NCBI RefSeq assembly: GCF_047511655.1
Contig: NC_133400.1
Location: forward strand, 4,315,001-4,379,000
Origin: Castor canadensis
Lineage: Eukaryota > Chordata > Mammalia > Rodentia > Castoridae
Length of the DNA: 64,000 bases
Direction: 5' to 3'
Positions 10,289-42,424 of the stretch are shown here, in pieces (the first letter of the stretch is position 1; each line of letters begins with the position of its first letter). Under the pieces are notes generated by a model. The model ran no database searches. It was not told where the DNA came from and saw only the letters and a program-made list of their open reading frames with translations. The translations under genes and the position numbers were made by a program.

Positions 10289-13200
10289 ATGGACTTCCCG
10301 AGCTCCCTCCGCCCTGCATTGTTCATGACTGGTCCCCTTGGCATGAGCAGTGTCCCCGACTTGTCCTTTATGTGCAGCTGGAGAGATGTCCTGACCTTGC
10401 CAGAGTCTCAGCCCCATAACTCCAAGGTGAGAATGACAGGGCCCCAGCAGCTCCCGGACGGGCCGTTCACTTGTGCCCGGCGAGCATTTATGCCCACTGG
10501 CACTGGTAATCTGCTGAGAGGCAAGCCTAGGCAGAGCCCCCTCCCTTGGGGTGCCTTCATAGAGGGTTACTCAGCAGGTGCTATTGGCTGCTCTTTGCTA
10601 CCTCCCTTTTCTACACACTTCTGTTTCTTTAGGGTCAACAAATGTTTGTTGGGTAGGCCCTGGGAATACAGCTTGCCCTCGTGGAGTGAGTCAGTGGACA
10701 TAAGCAAGCGAACAGACCAGTGGATAGAGTGATCAATAGCTTTGAATGAAGCCAAAAAGATGCTAGGCTGCTGAAATGGGTAGGCGAGCCTCTGCGTGGG
10801 ATCATGGGACACCAGCCCAGGACTCTGGTGCCTTAGGAAGGACACTGGCTCTTTGCTCAGGGTCCTGAGCTATCTTGTTTAGGGTTAGCCGGACAAGTAG
10901 ATGAGTAAATAAAAAGAGATTCTAGGAGCCGTGCTAGCTGGCCCTTTTGTTCCCTGCATGTTTGAGCTGAGAGGTCTCAAGCCAGGCCAGCAGAGGGAGG
11001 GGGAGTGGCTGTAAGGTGGAGTAGAATTAGGTGGGATTTGTTTTGGCCAGTAACATTGTTAGGGGCTTCTGTGAGAGCCAGTGTGGGTGGAGGTCAGAAA
11101 CACACTTGAGTCAGTGCCTGGGTTCAAATCCCAGCTCTTCTCTTTACTGGTTCTGTCACTTGGGACAAGTGACAGCTTCCCCATGCATCAGTTTCCACAT
11201 TAACAGAACGACCATGACAGTTGGACCAAGTTTGTGGGGTTGTTGCGAATTGTCTTTTATTAAGACAATCTCATGCATAGATCCTGACTCACACAGATCA
11301 ACAGTCTCATGCACAGATCAGCAACTCACTGTTGTTACCACTGGTTGTATTTCCTCCAGGATGGGGCTCTGCAGTTGGTGAAGGATCTGTTATGGGAGCC
11401 AGCAACTCCAGGACCCCTACCCCTGCTGCCTCCTGGTCCTGGTAAGGGTCTCATTCCTCTGGACCCCCTCCAATGGCCCCACCTGTCACTGTCTGGCTCA
11501 GGATTTTCCCTTACCCTGCTGGTAGCTTGAGCATCCCCTAGGCCCCCAGATACCTTCAGTGACCTGGCCCCCAGCCTCACTTCCATACATTACCAGTGTT
11601 CCCCAATCTCTTCTTCCCTCAGATCCCTGGGACCCTGGCGTGACTGCCCGGGATGTCCTTTTCCGAGGAGCTTACCACTACCGGAAGCAGCCCCAAGTTG
11701 TGCTGGATGTTACTGAACAGGTGGGTGACCTCACGATACACAGTGCTGCATAGCCTGTGCTGTGCATAGTGACCTGACCTCCTTCCACAGCTCAGTAGGT
11801 TCCTGTGGGATCATGGGGACATAGCCTTTGCACCGCTAGGAAAGCTGATGCTGGAGAATTTCAAACTGGAGGGACGCCGGGTGAGTGACCCCTGGCTGGC
11901 CAGGAAAAGGGCCCCCTCCTCACTCCATAAATCTAAGGAATGCGAATTTGACATGGCCTTTCCATGCAGAGCCACTCTAAGAAGATGACAGTAGTCAGTG
12001 TGAAGAGACTGCTACAGGACCTCGGTGGACATCAGCCCTGGGGGCAAGTGTCTAGTAAGAAAGGATGGGATGTGGATAGGCCTAGCTGGTGGTGGGGATG
12101 TGGAGGGAGCTGGGATGTGATCCAGGTTTCCATCACAGTTTGCTTCCCTACTCTATGCACATGAGCCATACTTCCTTATACAAAATAGCCCAAGGAGAAA
12201 ACAGTCTGTGCATGGATATCAGGCATGGCTGCATCCAGGTGTTTGAGTAATGTTAATAGCAGGAGGCTGTGTCTCTTTCTAGTTTTTCATCTACTTCCCT
12301 CTGCCTGACTTAACTCCTAGAAAGACTTTTCAAGTGCCAGCAAGATGGCTTATGATTCCAAGGAAAGAGTCAGTGTCCTTACTGAGGCTCCAGAAGTCCC
12401 AGACAGGACTTTGGTTGGCTTGCTGGGGTCTCACGCCCATCTGTGAACAAGTCATGTGCAGGGGCCATGGAGTGCACTCCCAGGTCTGGGGCATGGGAGC
12501 AGGGTGGTTTCCCAAATGAAGAACTTCTAGGTAGATAGAAATATGTGCTTCATACCTGGCCTCCCATGGGTGGTTCCCTCCAAGCCCCCTGCAAAGTTGC
12601 ACCAGTATGACCCTCTGCTGTCCTGCCCCAGGTGTCCCTGGGCTTACCTCAGCCACCGGCAGCGCCGCTTCTCCCTCCTCGGGGGCCCAGTCCTGAGCAG
12701 GGCTGTGTCAAGCCTCCTGGGGCAGCTGCTGCATGAGGAACTGGCCCTGCGGTGGGAGCAGCTGCTGCTGGACGAGGCCTTCACTGGAGGCGCCTTGGCC
12801 TGGATTCCTGGCCGAACTGCAGAGGCCGGGCAGCTGGTCTTCCCTGCTGGAGGTGCTCTGGACAGGCTACGTATCCTTTCTCACTGTGTGGAGATCCCAT
12901 GGTGGAAGAAGTGCTTCTGGCCTAGCCAGGGAAGGGCAGGAAGCTGGGGCTTGCAGTGGCCAAAGCCCATGTGATCCTTAGCCAGAGGCTCAGAGTTCCA
13001 GGAGGTTAGTCTGACCTCAGGTGGCAACCCCCAGGTCCTAGGGGATCCTGGATGCATCCAGCTCCGTGGACCTGTCCGGCAAGTGGTAACCTCCACCATC
13101 CAGGGAGAAAGTAAGGCCCTCAGCACCTTCCTCCTCTGTCCCTGACCCGCTGCCTGGCCTTGAGCCTGACCTCTCAGCCCCTCTTCCCTCCTCAGCGCTG

Positions 13201-15928
13201 CTGGCTGTCCGCTCTGACTACCACTGTGCTGTGTGGAAGGTTGGCAAGCAGGGGTGCCCAGCCCTTCTTCAGGTGCTACAGGTCAGGAAGGGCGCCACCG
13301 GGATTAGTTTCAGGTGAGGGTGACTCAGGCTGGGTGGCATGGAAGTGGCCTGGGAGAAGAGCCAGCAGCCCAGCGTCAGCCACACCACTGCCCTATTCCC
13401 ACAGCCCTCACCTTCCCGGGGAGCTGGCCATCTGCAGCCGCTCTGGAGCCGTGTGTCTGTGGACCCCCCAGGATGGGTAATGCCCTTTCCCTACAAGCCC
13501 TGAACCCCAGCAAGCGGAACCAGGCTGCTGCTCTGGTCAGTTGTCCTGACCTGGGGCCAGCCTCCCAATCTGCCTCCCAGCCCCTCACCCCCTTTACTCT
13601 CCACCCCCTGTGCCCACACCTGCCCCATCTTTCCCAAGACTGCAGCAAGTCTACAAGGACCCTGATACCCTTGTGTTCCGGGACCCTTCTCCCTGGCGCT
13701 GGGCAGACTTTACTGCCCACCCTCGGGTGCTGACTGTGGGTGACCGCACTGGCGTGAAGATGATCGACACTCAGGTATGGGGTCAGGGTCAGAGACATCC
13801 ACCGTGGTATGAGAAGCTGCAGAGCCAGTGAGTGGAGCAGCTGACCCTGTGTTCTCCCCAGGGCCCCCCAGGCTGTGGGCTGCTGCTTTTCCGTGGAGGA
13901 GCAGAGGCGTCCTGTCAGAAAGGGGAACGTGTGCTGCTTGCTCAGTACCTAGGCCATTCGGGTTCTGGATCTTTCTCTCCCACTGTGCACCTCATCTGTA
14001 CTCAGGTGAGTGAGATATGCACCACCCCCCCCAGTCTAGCCCAAGGCCAGGCTTCATGCACAACATGGTATCTTAGTCTGATACCTGAACATTCCTAGCA
14101 AGTGGTCAGCTGGCAGAGATGGCCTCTTGAAGGAGTGGCGTCCTAGTAAGTGTCAAGGTGGGCTAGGGGTGAAGCTAGTGAGAACAGGCATCAGGCCTGT
14201 GCACTGGTGCAAAGCCAGGTAAGTCCTGTTGTGTGCAGAGCCTAGGAGGGCCGAGGATGGGATGCTTGAGGGTCTGCCCTTGGCCTGCCTGTGCCGCAGC
14301 AGGGACTCTGGATGTTAGGGGTGTCTCAAACATGGGCTTCGGGAGGTATAGGTTTGGGTGTGGGAAGGCTGGGTAGACCTTCTTCTAAGAACCTTCCCAT
14401 TTGTGCCAGTCATCTTCCACAATGGTGTGGCCTACTCTGTTCACTTTTGTCCTGGGCTGGGCAGCAGAGGAATGGTGCTCAGAGGCTGCTCTCCCTAGGG
14501 CATCCTGAGAGCCATGTAGCCAGCTGTCTCCAGGTGTCAGCCATGCCCTCCTCCCCCTCCCTTTTTGGGCCCCAGTTCTCTCTCTACCTGATGGATGAGC
14601 GCCTCCCCCTAGTGCCAATGCTGAAGTGGGACCATGGCCTGCCCTCTGCTCCCCTGCTGGCCTGCCTGCTGCCTCCTGCTGGACCCAGCTGCCCACAGCC
14701 CCTGCTTCTCGGGGCCCAGGGCGGGCAGCTGCAGCTCCTGCACATCACAGGTGAGTTGGCTGTGGGAGGCATGTGAGGAGACATGGTGCTAGAGCCATGG
14801 ATCTAGCTGTCTGTCCTTCCTCCAGGAGACGGGGCCTCCATGACCCGGCTGGCAGGGCCCCCCCAGTCTCTGCCCTCCAGCACTGACTCCCTGTCTGCCT
14901 TTCCCCTGTTGGAGCCCAAGAGCCAGCGGCAACTGCAAGAGCGTCTGGAAGCCCCAACCATAGGTATGCTGGATGGGAGGAAGCTGAGGGTATTTGGGGG
15001 AGGGGGAGAGGGGCACCAAGCCTTGCTGGTCATTGCCGTTCCCTCTCTAGGTCTGGCTGCTGCCATCCCACCCTGTGCCTCTGTGCCGGGCCTGTCACTC
15101 TTCCAGCTCTCAGCAGCTGGGGATGTCTTCTATCAGCACCTCTGCCTCCATGCAGCCTCAAGCCTTGGAGGAGATGCAGAATCGCCGGGTGACCCCAGGC
15201 CTGAGTGCCTTCCCCCCAGTGCAACAGTGTGCCCCTTGGACCAGTCACCCACACCCTACTGGACCCCCCAGGCCACTGCCCACTGCAGTCGCTGGCTGGA
15301 GGCCCTGCTACAGGTACCTCCTGTGTCCCCCACATGGGCTGCACCCACCTTCTCCCACCGCCAGCTGCTGAGACGCCTGGAGCTGCAGCAGAGCAATGGG
15401 AGAGTGGTACAGTCTCTCCGGACAGCCATGGCTGAAGGGCAGCTCCTGCAGCGCAGGGACCTCAGCTCGCTCCCGGCAGCAGAGCCGCCCCCTGCGCCAG
15501 AGTCGGACCTGCAGGATGAGCTCAGTGAGCGTTTGGGGGAAGCCTGGGAAGGCCGAGGGGCTGCTTGGTGGGAGAGACAGCAGGGCAGAAACTCGGGACC
15601 TGGCAAACAGGCCAAGCGACCCAAGCGCCGGACTCAGCTATCCAGTACCTTCTCCTCGCTCACGAGCTGCTTGGATCTACCAGAAACCAACAGCAGCCCT
15701 CGCCACCCAGACCAGACCCCATCAGAGGCCGGGACACAGGGTGTCCAGCCAGAGAGCCAGCAGACCCTTTGGGACTACATGGCCAAGCTGCCACTTCAGG
15801 ACACCCCAAGGTGTGCCATCATGTCCCCCTCCCAGGCCTCCAGCATCCAGGCCACTCCCTCCTTGCAGCAGACACCCGTCCTCTCTGGCTGCAAACCCCT
15901 CCGGAAGAAGCCACGCATGGGCTTCTGA
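10289..15928 (+). CDS. TAF1C: TAF1C, SL1/TIF-IB subunit of RNA polymerase I
   Basis: TBP-associated factor of the nucleolar SL1 complex that recruits RNA polymerase I to rDNA promoters. Coding exons: 10289-10426, 11360-11441, 11623-11720, 11791-11880, 11970-12043, 12632-12870, 12994-13110, 13196-13313, 13405-13476, 13639-13774, 13862-14005, 14576-14750, 14826-14963, 15051-15928. Phases join without a break to give 832 aa; human is about 869 by memory, part of the gap being a segment spliced out here. The start [12 protein letters not shown] and end [10 protein letters not shown] match human. Landmarks are [13 protein letters not shown] (about residue 50), VVLDVTEQ (about 100), [19 protein letters not shown] (about 320-340, WD-like) and [18 protein letters not shown]. 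The C-terminal third is Pro/Ser-rich with basic KRPKRRTQ, probably a nuclear/nucleolar signal. Intron 12044-12631 begins with GC rather than GT. Confidence 0.95.
11085..11250 (+). mobile_element. MIR SINE in TAF1C intron 2
   Basis: GGGTTCAAATCCCAGCTCTT, GTCACTTGGGACAAGTGACA and CATCAGTTTCCACATTAACA, the MIR core in order. Confidence 0.75.
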
Positions 15929-16432
15929 GGGCATGGGGAAGGTGCCTCCAGGGTACAGAGCTTCTACCTCTTGTGACCGTGGGAGATCTAGAAGTGGTTT
16001 AGAGCGAAGTCCAAGAAATGGGTGATAGGACAGTCTGAGCTTTGTACAGGGCCTGCAGATGGTTCCAGAACAAGAAGCCCAGTGAAGGTTCTGTGTTGAG
16101 AGCTGGTGTTACCAGGATTCCCTGTAGGCCACGGGGCGGGCCATGCTAGTGCCCCCAATGTTTGATAGGGGTGGGATGAGCCCCTGGCAGTGCCTCACAA
16201 GTAACTGCCCAGTGCAGGACAGCAGTCACTGACACGGGTATGTTGTGTTGGGTACAGTCTGCTTGGGTCCTACTGTGCTTAAGACGCTCCAGGCTCTACT
16301 AAGTAAACCTGTCCTCTGAGGGTTAGCCTCCCATCCCCCCCCCAGCTCTCCAGGTCCATGCACACAGCTCCACTCCATCCATCATGGAGAATCCCACTTG
16401 GGGTTGTACAGGTGACAGGTTGATGCGTGGAT

Positions 16433-16438
16433 ATTAAA
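16433..16438 (+). promoter_or_regulatory. TAF1C: TAF1C poly(A) signal ATTAAA
   Basis: ATTAAA followed by U-rich sequence. It is 4 bp from the antisense AATAAA used for DNAAF1. Confidence 0.6.
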
Positions 16439-16441
16439 ATG

Positions 16442-16447
16442 TTTATT
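16442..16447 (-). promoter_or_regulatory. DNAAF1: DNAAF1 poly(A) signal AATAAA
   Basis: Plus-strand TTTATT reads AATAAA on the minus strand, about 200 bp after the DNAAF1 stop codon. It is the first canonical signal there. Confidence 0.6.
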
Positions 16448-16644
16448 TTACTAAAATTTATGCTGTAAGTAAACATGGGAAAGTGATGTGGTCCCAAACA
16501 TGGAAGACTGAGGGGTGCAAAGGTACATGGGCTACCCATGCACCTATCACAGTGAAGGCCCCAGAGCAGTGGCCCTCTGGGAGGAAGGGGCGACCTGCGT
16601 CCTCTGCCTGCCACTGCTAGTCTGATGGTGGAGGGGCTTTGGGT

Positions 16645-37671
<21,027 letters not shown>

Positions 37672-37798
37672 ATTTATTCTCTAACGCCAAACACCCCGCA
37701 GTAGTCGGTATGGTCGGCCCCCAGCCTCGCCGAGCAGGCTCAGCTTTCCTACTCCGCCAACCCCCGCGCCAAGTCGTTGGCAGCCCAACGCTTCTCTG

Positions 37799-37812
37799 GT
37801 CGCCACGGTAAC
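37799..37812. promoter_or_regulatory. RFX X-box
   Basis: GTCGCC-AC-GGTAAC fits the RFX consensus GTNRCC(N0-3)RGYAAC at every position with a 2-nt spacer. RFX2/RFX3 sites are a hallmark of motile-cilium gene promoters, which fits DNAAF1. Confidence 0.8.
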
Positions 37813-37899
37813 CACTGCGCACGCGTACTCGTTACGCGGGGGGGGGAGGGCTTTGGCAGAGCTCCGCCTCCGGTGCGTGCGCGGGTCACGTGGGGAGCC

Positions 37900-37974
37900 C
37901 CCAGCGGCGGAGAAGGGGGAGGCGGTGGAGCGGGTCTGACTGGACGGTTCCGGAGACTGAGCCGCTCGCTGCAG
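37900..37974 (+). other. HSDL1: HSDL1 noncoding exon 1
   Basis: The 3' edge is CTGCAG|gtacaa at 37974/37975. The 5' edge is an estimate. It lies in the CpG island shared with DNAAF1, as in human. Confidence 0.6.
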
Positions 37975-38639
37975 GTACAACGGCCCGCGCGTCCTGCCCG
38001 ATCGTCCACTTTCCGGGCGCTCCCCTCGCGGCCACCCGGCCCGGTCCCCTCCTTTCTGCGCCTCAGCCACGCCCCCCGGGACCCCGGCCCCTTGCGCCGC
38101 GGGCCCCGCCGCACTCCCGAGCCCCGAACTCTTGGTTCCGCCCTCCCGCCGGCCCCCCCCCCACTTCGCGTTCTCGCCCCGCGGCCCGCAGACCCCAGCC
38201 CCGCTGGTCGGCCGTAACTCTTCGTTTGCAAGTGGCTTGGTTTGAGTGGGTTCTGAGGCCGCCGTGTTTTTGTGTCACACCATTCGGAATGGCAGGGCGG
38301 CTGGGCCCCGCCATGTGCGGGAGGGAGGGAAGCAAGGGAAGAAGAACTAGGCGCCCGCACCGCAGCCCGGGCGGCGACAGCGGGCCTGTGCGCGGTACCG
38401 TGGCCGGTGTTGGGGTGGGATGGGGGGCAGCCCGTGCTCTGCACCGCGGTGGAGCTCAGGCCGGCCTCTTCTCAGCTGTGGGGTCTTGGGATGTTACTTT
38501 GCCTCTGTAAGCTCCTTTTCCCGTGTGCAAACCGGGGCGGGAGGGGTGCCATTGTGGTTCCACCCCATAAGGTGGAAGACAAAGGGAATGCAAATAGACC
38601 ACAGAAATAAAGCATCAATAGCAGGCGGCTGGCATCAAG

Positions 38640-39105
38640 CACCGAGTAGTAATACTGGCTAATGGCTGAGGTTTATTGAACAGTTACGAGCAGACACTGC
38701 TAAGTGCTTTTCATGTATTACCTCATTGAATTCTCATAGGCAGGAGATGTTATCCACATTTTTACAAAGATCGAGTCTCCCTCTCATTAAATTTTTTTTT
38801 TTTTTTTTTTTTTTGTGAGACTGGAGTTAGAACTCAGGGCTCTGCCTTTGCAGAGCAGGCAATCTACTGCTTGAGCCACACCCCCAGTCCATTTTGCTCT
38901 GGTTATTTTGGAGATGGGGTCTATAGAACTGTTTGCCTGGGCTGGCCTCGAACCTCCATCCTCCTAATGTCAGCCTACTAGTAGCTAGAATTACAGGGGT
39001 GAGCCACTGGTGCCTGGCTCCCATCCCCATTTTTACTTCACTCACAGCTCTTAAATGGGAGGCTGGATTCAAACCCGGGCGGTCTCTATTCAGTCTGGTC
39101 TTTAT
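38640..39105 (+). mobile_element. MIR split by a younger SINE
   Basis: MIR left part (GCTAAGTGCTTTTCATGTAT, ACCTCATTGAATTCTCATAG) and right part (GGATTCAAACCCGGGCGGTC) flank the SINE at 38789-39022. Confidence 0.7.
38789..39022 (-). mobile_element. Composite B1-ID SINE, inverted
   Basis: Poly(T) start, reverse ID tail (CTGCTTGAGCCACACCCCCA), linker, and reverse B1 (TGGGCTGGCCTCGAACCTC, GAGCCACTGGTGCCTGGCTC). Confidence 0.92.
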
Positions 39106-39106
39106 T

Positions 39107-39430
39107 ACTACAGGAATATTCCAGGAGCACAGAGTTCAACAAACTGGTGTTACTTTTTGTCTTTATGGATTTGCCTCTTGTGGACATTTCGTATAAATGG
39201 GATCAATATATGTGGCCTTTTGTGTCTGGCTTCTGTCTTAGCACCATTTTTCAAGGTCCATCCATATTGTAATGTGTCAGTAACTTATTCCCTTTTTGTG
39301 GCTAAATAATAATCCATCGTCTGATGGGTTAGGCCACATTTTGTTTGGTCATCCATTGTTGGACATTTTATTTGTTTCACCTTTTGGCTATTGTGAATAA
39401 GGTCACTGTGACCATGCAGTGTAAATTTTA
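39107..39430 (+). mobile_element. Old L1 fragment
   Basis: Contains TTTTTGTGGCTAAATAATAA and TTTTGGCTATTGTGAATAAG, typical of L1 3' regions. Confidence 0.6.
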
Positions 39431-39633
39431 ATGTGAGCAAAAGCTTTCTGGAATTGTGGTGTAGGTCTAGGAGTAGGATGCTGCTATTTTAATTCCTGCT
39501 GTGCAGATAAGAGACTTGGGATATTGGGTCTTGGATAAGAATCCTGGTTTCCAGTTCCCATATTGTGCTCTTTCCCCTCAACCTCACTGTTACTTTAGTC
39601 CAAATATCAAAAATTGGCAACACATTAAGTAAC

Positions 39634-39730
39634 CTTAGCACTTGAGAGGTGAAAGCAGGAGGATCGAGAGCACAAGGTCAGCTCAGGTTATGCAGCAAGA
39701 CCTTGCCTCAAAAGAGAAAAGAAAATGGCC
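39634..39730 (+). mobile_element. Partial B1-like SINE
   Basis: AGCACTTGAGAGGTG, AGCAGGAGGATCGAGAG and GCAAGACCTTGCCTC. Confidence 0.65.
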
Positions 39731-39954
39731 AAAAGCAGGTAAGGAGATGCCAGGAAGTGGTGATGTAGCCGTAATAACCCATCAGAGTGCTGATCCAGAG
39801 TTTCAGGCACTTATGTTTTTTTCCCTCGAGTAAATTTGAGCTTTGAACACAAAGCACTATTTGATTCTGTTTATTAAATAAATACTGTATTCATAGCAGT
39901 ATGCCAGTTACTATGGAGTGGTGTTAGAGATGCCTGAGATTCCAGCTTCACAAA

Positions 39955-40250
39955 GCTCCAGGAGGATTAAAGACTGAAGTCAGAAAAGCAAAACTGTAAA
40001 CATTCTAGAAAATACTATGAGGAGATTTCTTCATGACTTGGGGCTTAGGTGAACTTTCTGAAATACAACATAAGGAGCGCAAGCAGCAAAGGAGAAAGAT
40101 CAATACATGGAAAATGAAGACATTCATCAGAAGCCTAGAAAGACACAAGACGTACCAAGAACTTGCATCTGGAACCTGAAAAGAATTCTCATGAGAGAAA
40201 AAGAGGACAACACGGCAGAGGGGAAGATGGGAACAGGCACGTCACGGTTA
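39955..40250 (+). mobile_element. Old L1 ORF2 fragment
   Basis: GAAAATACTATGAGGAGATT, CTTCATGACTTGGGGCTTAG and GCAAGCAGCAAAGGAG match the known L1M ORF2 3' order, diverged. Confidence 0.6.
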
Positions 40251-41087
40251 GGAAGTACAATGGCACAGAACTTTGAGAAGCTTCTCAGCCCCGTTAGCTC
40301 CCAGGGAAGCGTGATGACGCCGTCCCAGCCACCCTGCTTGGCAGCACGGCTCATACACCCTCAGAATAACCCAGGTGCCCATCAGCATAAAGGACACATG
40401 AGTTGTGGGTGGGACCTCAGTGACTGTGGGATCTGCAGCACACGTTTCAGCACAGCCGTGTGAGAAGCAGGACACCAAAGACCACGGCTGGATTCCTCCG
40501 TCTGAAGCACGAGCCAGGCAGCACCACACAGCACTGTTGTGGGGTGTGCAGCTGTTCACAGAACACCCAGGACGTGATGACCTTGGAATTTGGGAGCGTG
40601 AGCCCTCAGGGGTTTCAGGGATGAAACCTGGGGCGTTCCTAGGGCCTGAGCTCTAGTTGGAGAAGCAAGACAGAGACAAGTTAATCGTTTGAGTAGAGAC
40701 AGAGCAGTGCTGGGTAAGAGTCTCAGAGGTGGGAGGGAAGTTGGTCCCTGGGCTGAGGGTGCTGGTGCTTCTCAGAAGGTTCCAGATGGACAAGGAGAGC
40801 AGGAGGACTTAAGCCAGCCTTGGAAGGACAGACAGGATTTGAGCACCAGGCGTGGGGAAGAGTCAATGAAATACCAAGAGCCCCAGAGCTTTTGCAAGAG
40901 GGACCACAGCCTCTCAGGCTGAAGACGGTGAGGAGGACCCAAGCCCCCTTCCATCCAAGGCCAAAGGAATTTCTGAGGAGTCTTCCTGGTTCCTGAATAC
41001 ATTGATGGCTGTGCCTTACAGGACAGTGCAGGAATTTCACTTTGTCTCTTTACTGGCCCACCTGCTTTCCCTCCCTTTATTTTTATT

Positions 41088-41500
41088 TCTTGCCCTAACA
41101 GATTACCACAAAAGCAGTGACTTGAAAAAAGACAAGTTTATTACCAGGGTTTTAGAGGTCAGAAGGCTAAAACCCATCTCACTGGACTAACATCAAGGTG
41201 CCCAGCAGGTCTGGTTCCTTCTGGAGGCTCTGGGGGAGAACACTTCCTTTGTCGCATCTAGAAGCGCCTGTGGTCCCGGGTTGGTGGCCTCACCTCTGTC
41301 CTCAGCCCTGCAGAGGAGCACTGTCAAGTCAAATGCTGTCTGAGCTCTGCTCTGTGTTCCCTCACCTTCTCCATCTTTGATCTCTCTGCCCCTCTAGGAT
41401 AATTCCCCACCTCAGGGTCCTTTATTGCACCTACAAAGGTGCCATGTTTATGTGGTGGAGATCAGGATACGGCCATTTTTGGAGAACACCGTTCAGCTGA
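41088..41500 (-). mobile_element. MLT1-like LTR, inverted
   Basis: Plus strand shows the reverse LTR order: TTACCACAAAAGCAGTGACT, GGAGGCTCTGGGGGAGAA, CCCCACCTCAGGGTCC. Old. Confidence 0.65.
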
Positions 41501-41594
41501 CCGTGTGATCTGTCATTTGCTGGTGCTCTGACTGCCTTTTAGTCCCCCTTCATACTTAACTTTTCACTTTTGTACTTGGAATGCTTCCTTTAGT

Positions 41595-41678
41595 TTTTTT
41601 TTCTCTTGGGACTGGGGTTTGAACTCAGGACCTCATACTTGCCAGGCATGCACTCCACTACTTTTGAGCCATTCTGCC

Positions 41679-41720
<42 letters not shown>

Positions 41721-41742
41721 TGTGTGTTTGCCCAAACTGGCC

Positions 41743-41790
<48 letters not shown>

Positions 41791-41875
41791 CCAAACTGGC
41801 CTTGAACTGCAATCCTGATCTCTGCCTCCCAAGCAGCTAGGATTACAGGTTGAGCTGCAGCTCCCAGCTTCCTTT
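41595..41875 (-). mobile_element. Composite SINE, inverted, expanded by (TG)n
   Basis: Reverse ID tail (GACTGGGGTTTGAACTCAGG) then two TG tracts (about 41681-41727 and 41744-41787), then reverse B1 (AGCTAGGATTACAGGTTGAG). The B1 block TTTGCCCAAACTGGCCTT occurs twice, once after each tract. Confidence 0.9.
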
Positions 41876-42049
41876 AGGTTTTTAATGAACGTGCCCAGTG
41901 GAAGTAGATAATGTCTCAAAGATAAAGAATTACCTTCTTTCCCTAGTTTTCAGACAGTTCTGATTTTGTTTTGTTCACTGATACTTTAATGTTCTGTAGA
42001 GACAAGAAAGAAAAGGTTTTAAAAAAATCTTTTACCATTATTTTTTCAA

Positions 42050-42350
42050 AGTTTGTAAGTAGTATAATTGAAAATAAAATGGCACACCTTTAAGGCACGC
42101 CATGATTTGAGTAGGTGTACATTGTTGATGATCACCAGGCTCAGTTAGTTAACACAGCTGCTACCTTCCATAGTTACCATCTGTGTGTGTCTGTTGAGAG
42201 AAAACTATAGTCAGGTGTACAGCACTGACTAGTCACGCTGTATGTTAGGCCCCAGAACGCATTCATCTTATAACGGAGAGTCTGTACCCTTTGCCCAGAT
42301 TCTCCCAGTTTCCCCACCCCTAACCTCTCACAATCTCCATTATAACAACC
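42050..42350 (+). mobile_element. Old L1 3' fragment
   Basis: Contains GAGAGAAAACTATAGTCAGG and a TTGCCCAGATTCTCCCAGTT block like the 3' ends of old L1s. Confidence 0.5.
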
Positions 42351-42424
42351 TTGAACAGGGGTTAGGACTTTACAGGGTTTTCATGTTGCTTTTCAAATAA
42401 TGAGTTTCTCTAAGTGATAGACAT

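Larger units (their letters stand above)
15929..16455 (+). other. TAF1C: TAF1C 3' UTR
   Basis: Runs from the TGA at 15926-15928 to just past the ATTAAA at 16433. No competing earlier AATAAA is obvious. Its end overlaps the end of DNAAF1 on the other strand. Confidence 0.6.
37672..37974. promoter_or_regulatory. Bidirectional DNAAF1/HSDL1 CpG promoter
   Basis: The DNAAF1 start codon (37671, minus) and the HSDL1 exon 1 donor (37974, plus) are only about 300 bp apart within a CpG island, so both transcripts must start in this interval. It holds an X-box at 37799-37812 and a CACGTG E-box at 37887-37892. No TATA box is visible. Confidence 0.85.

Noticed and set aside
37749-38444. 231-codon minus ORF over the CpG island
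   Set aside because: Arg/Gly/Pro-rich translation of a CpG island overlapping the DNAAF1/HSDL1 promoter; no similarity recognised.
41606-41840. ORFs with Cys-Val runs
   Set aside because: Translation of the TG microsatellite within a SINE.
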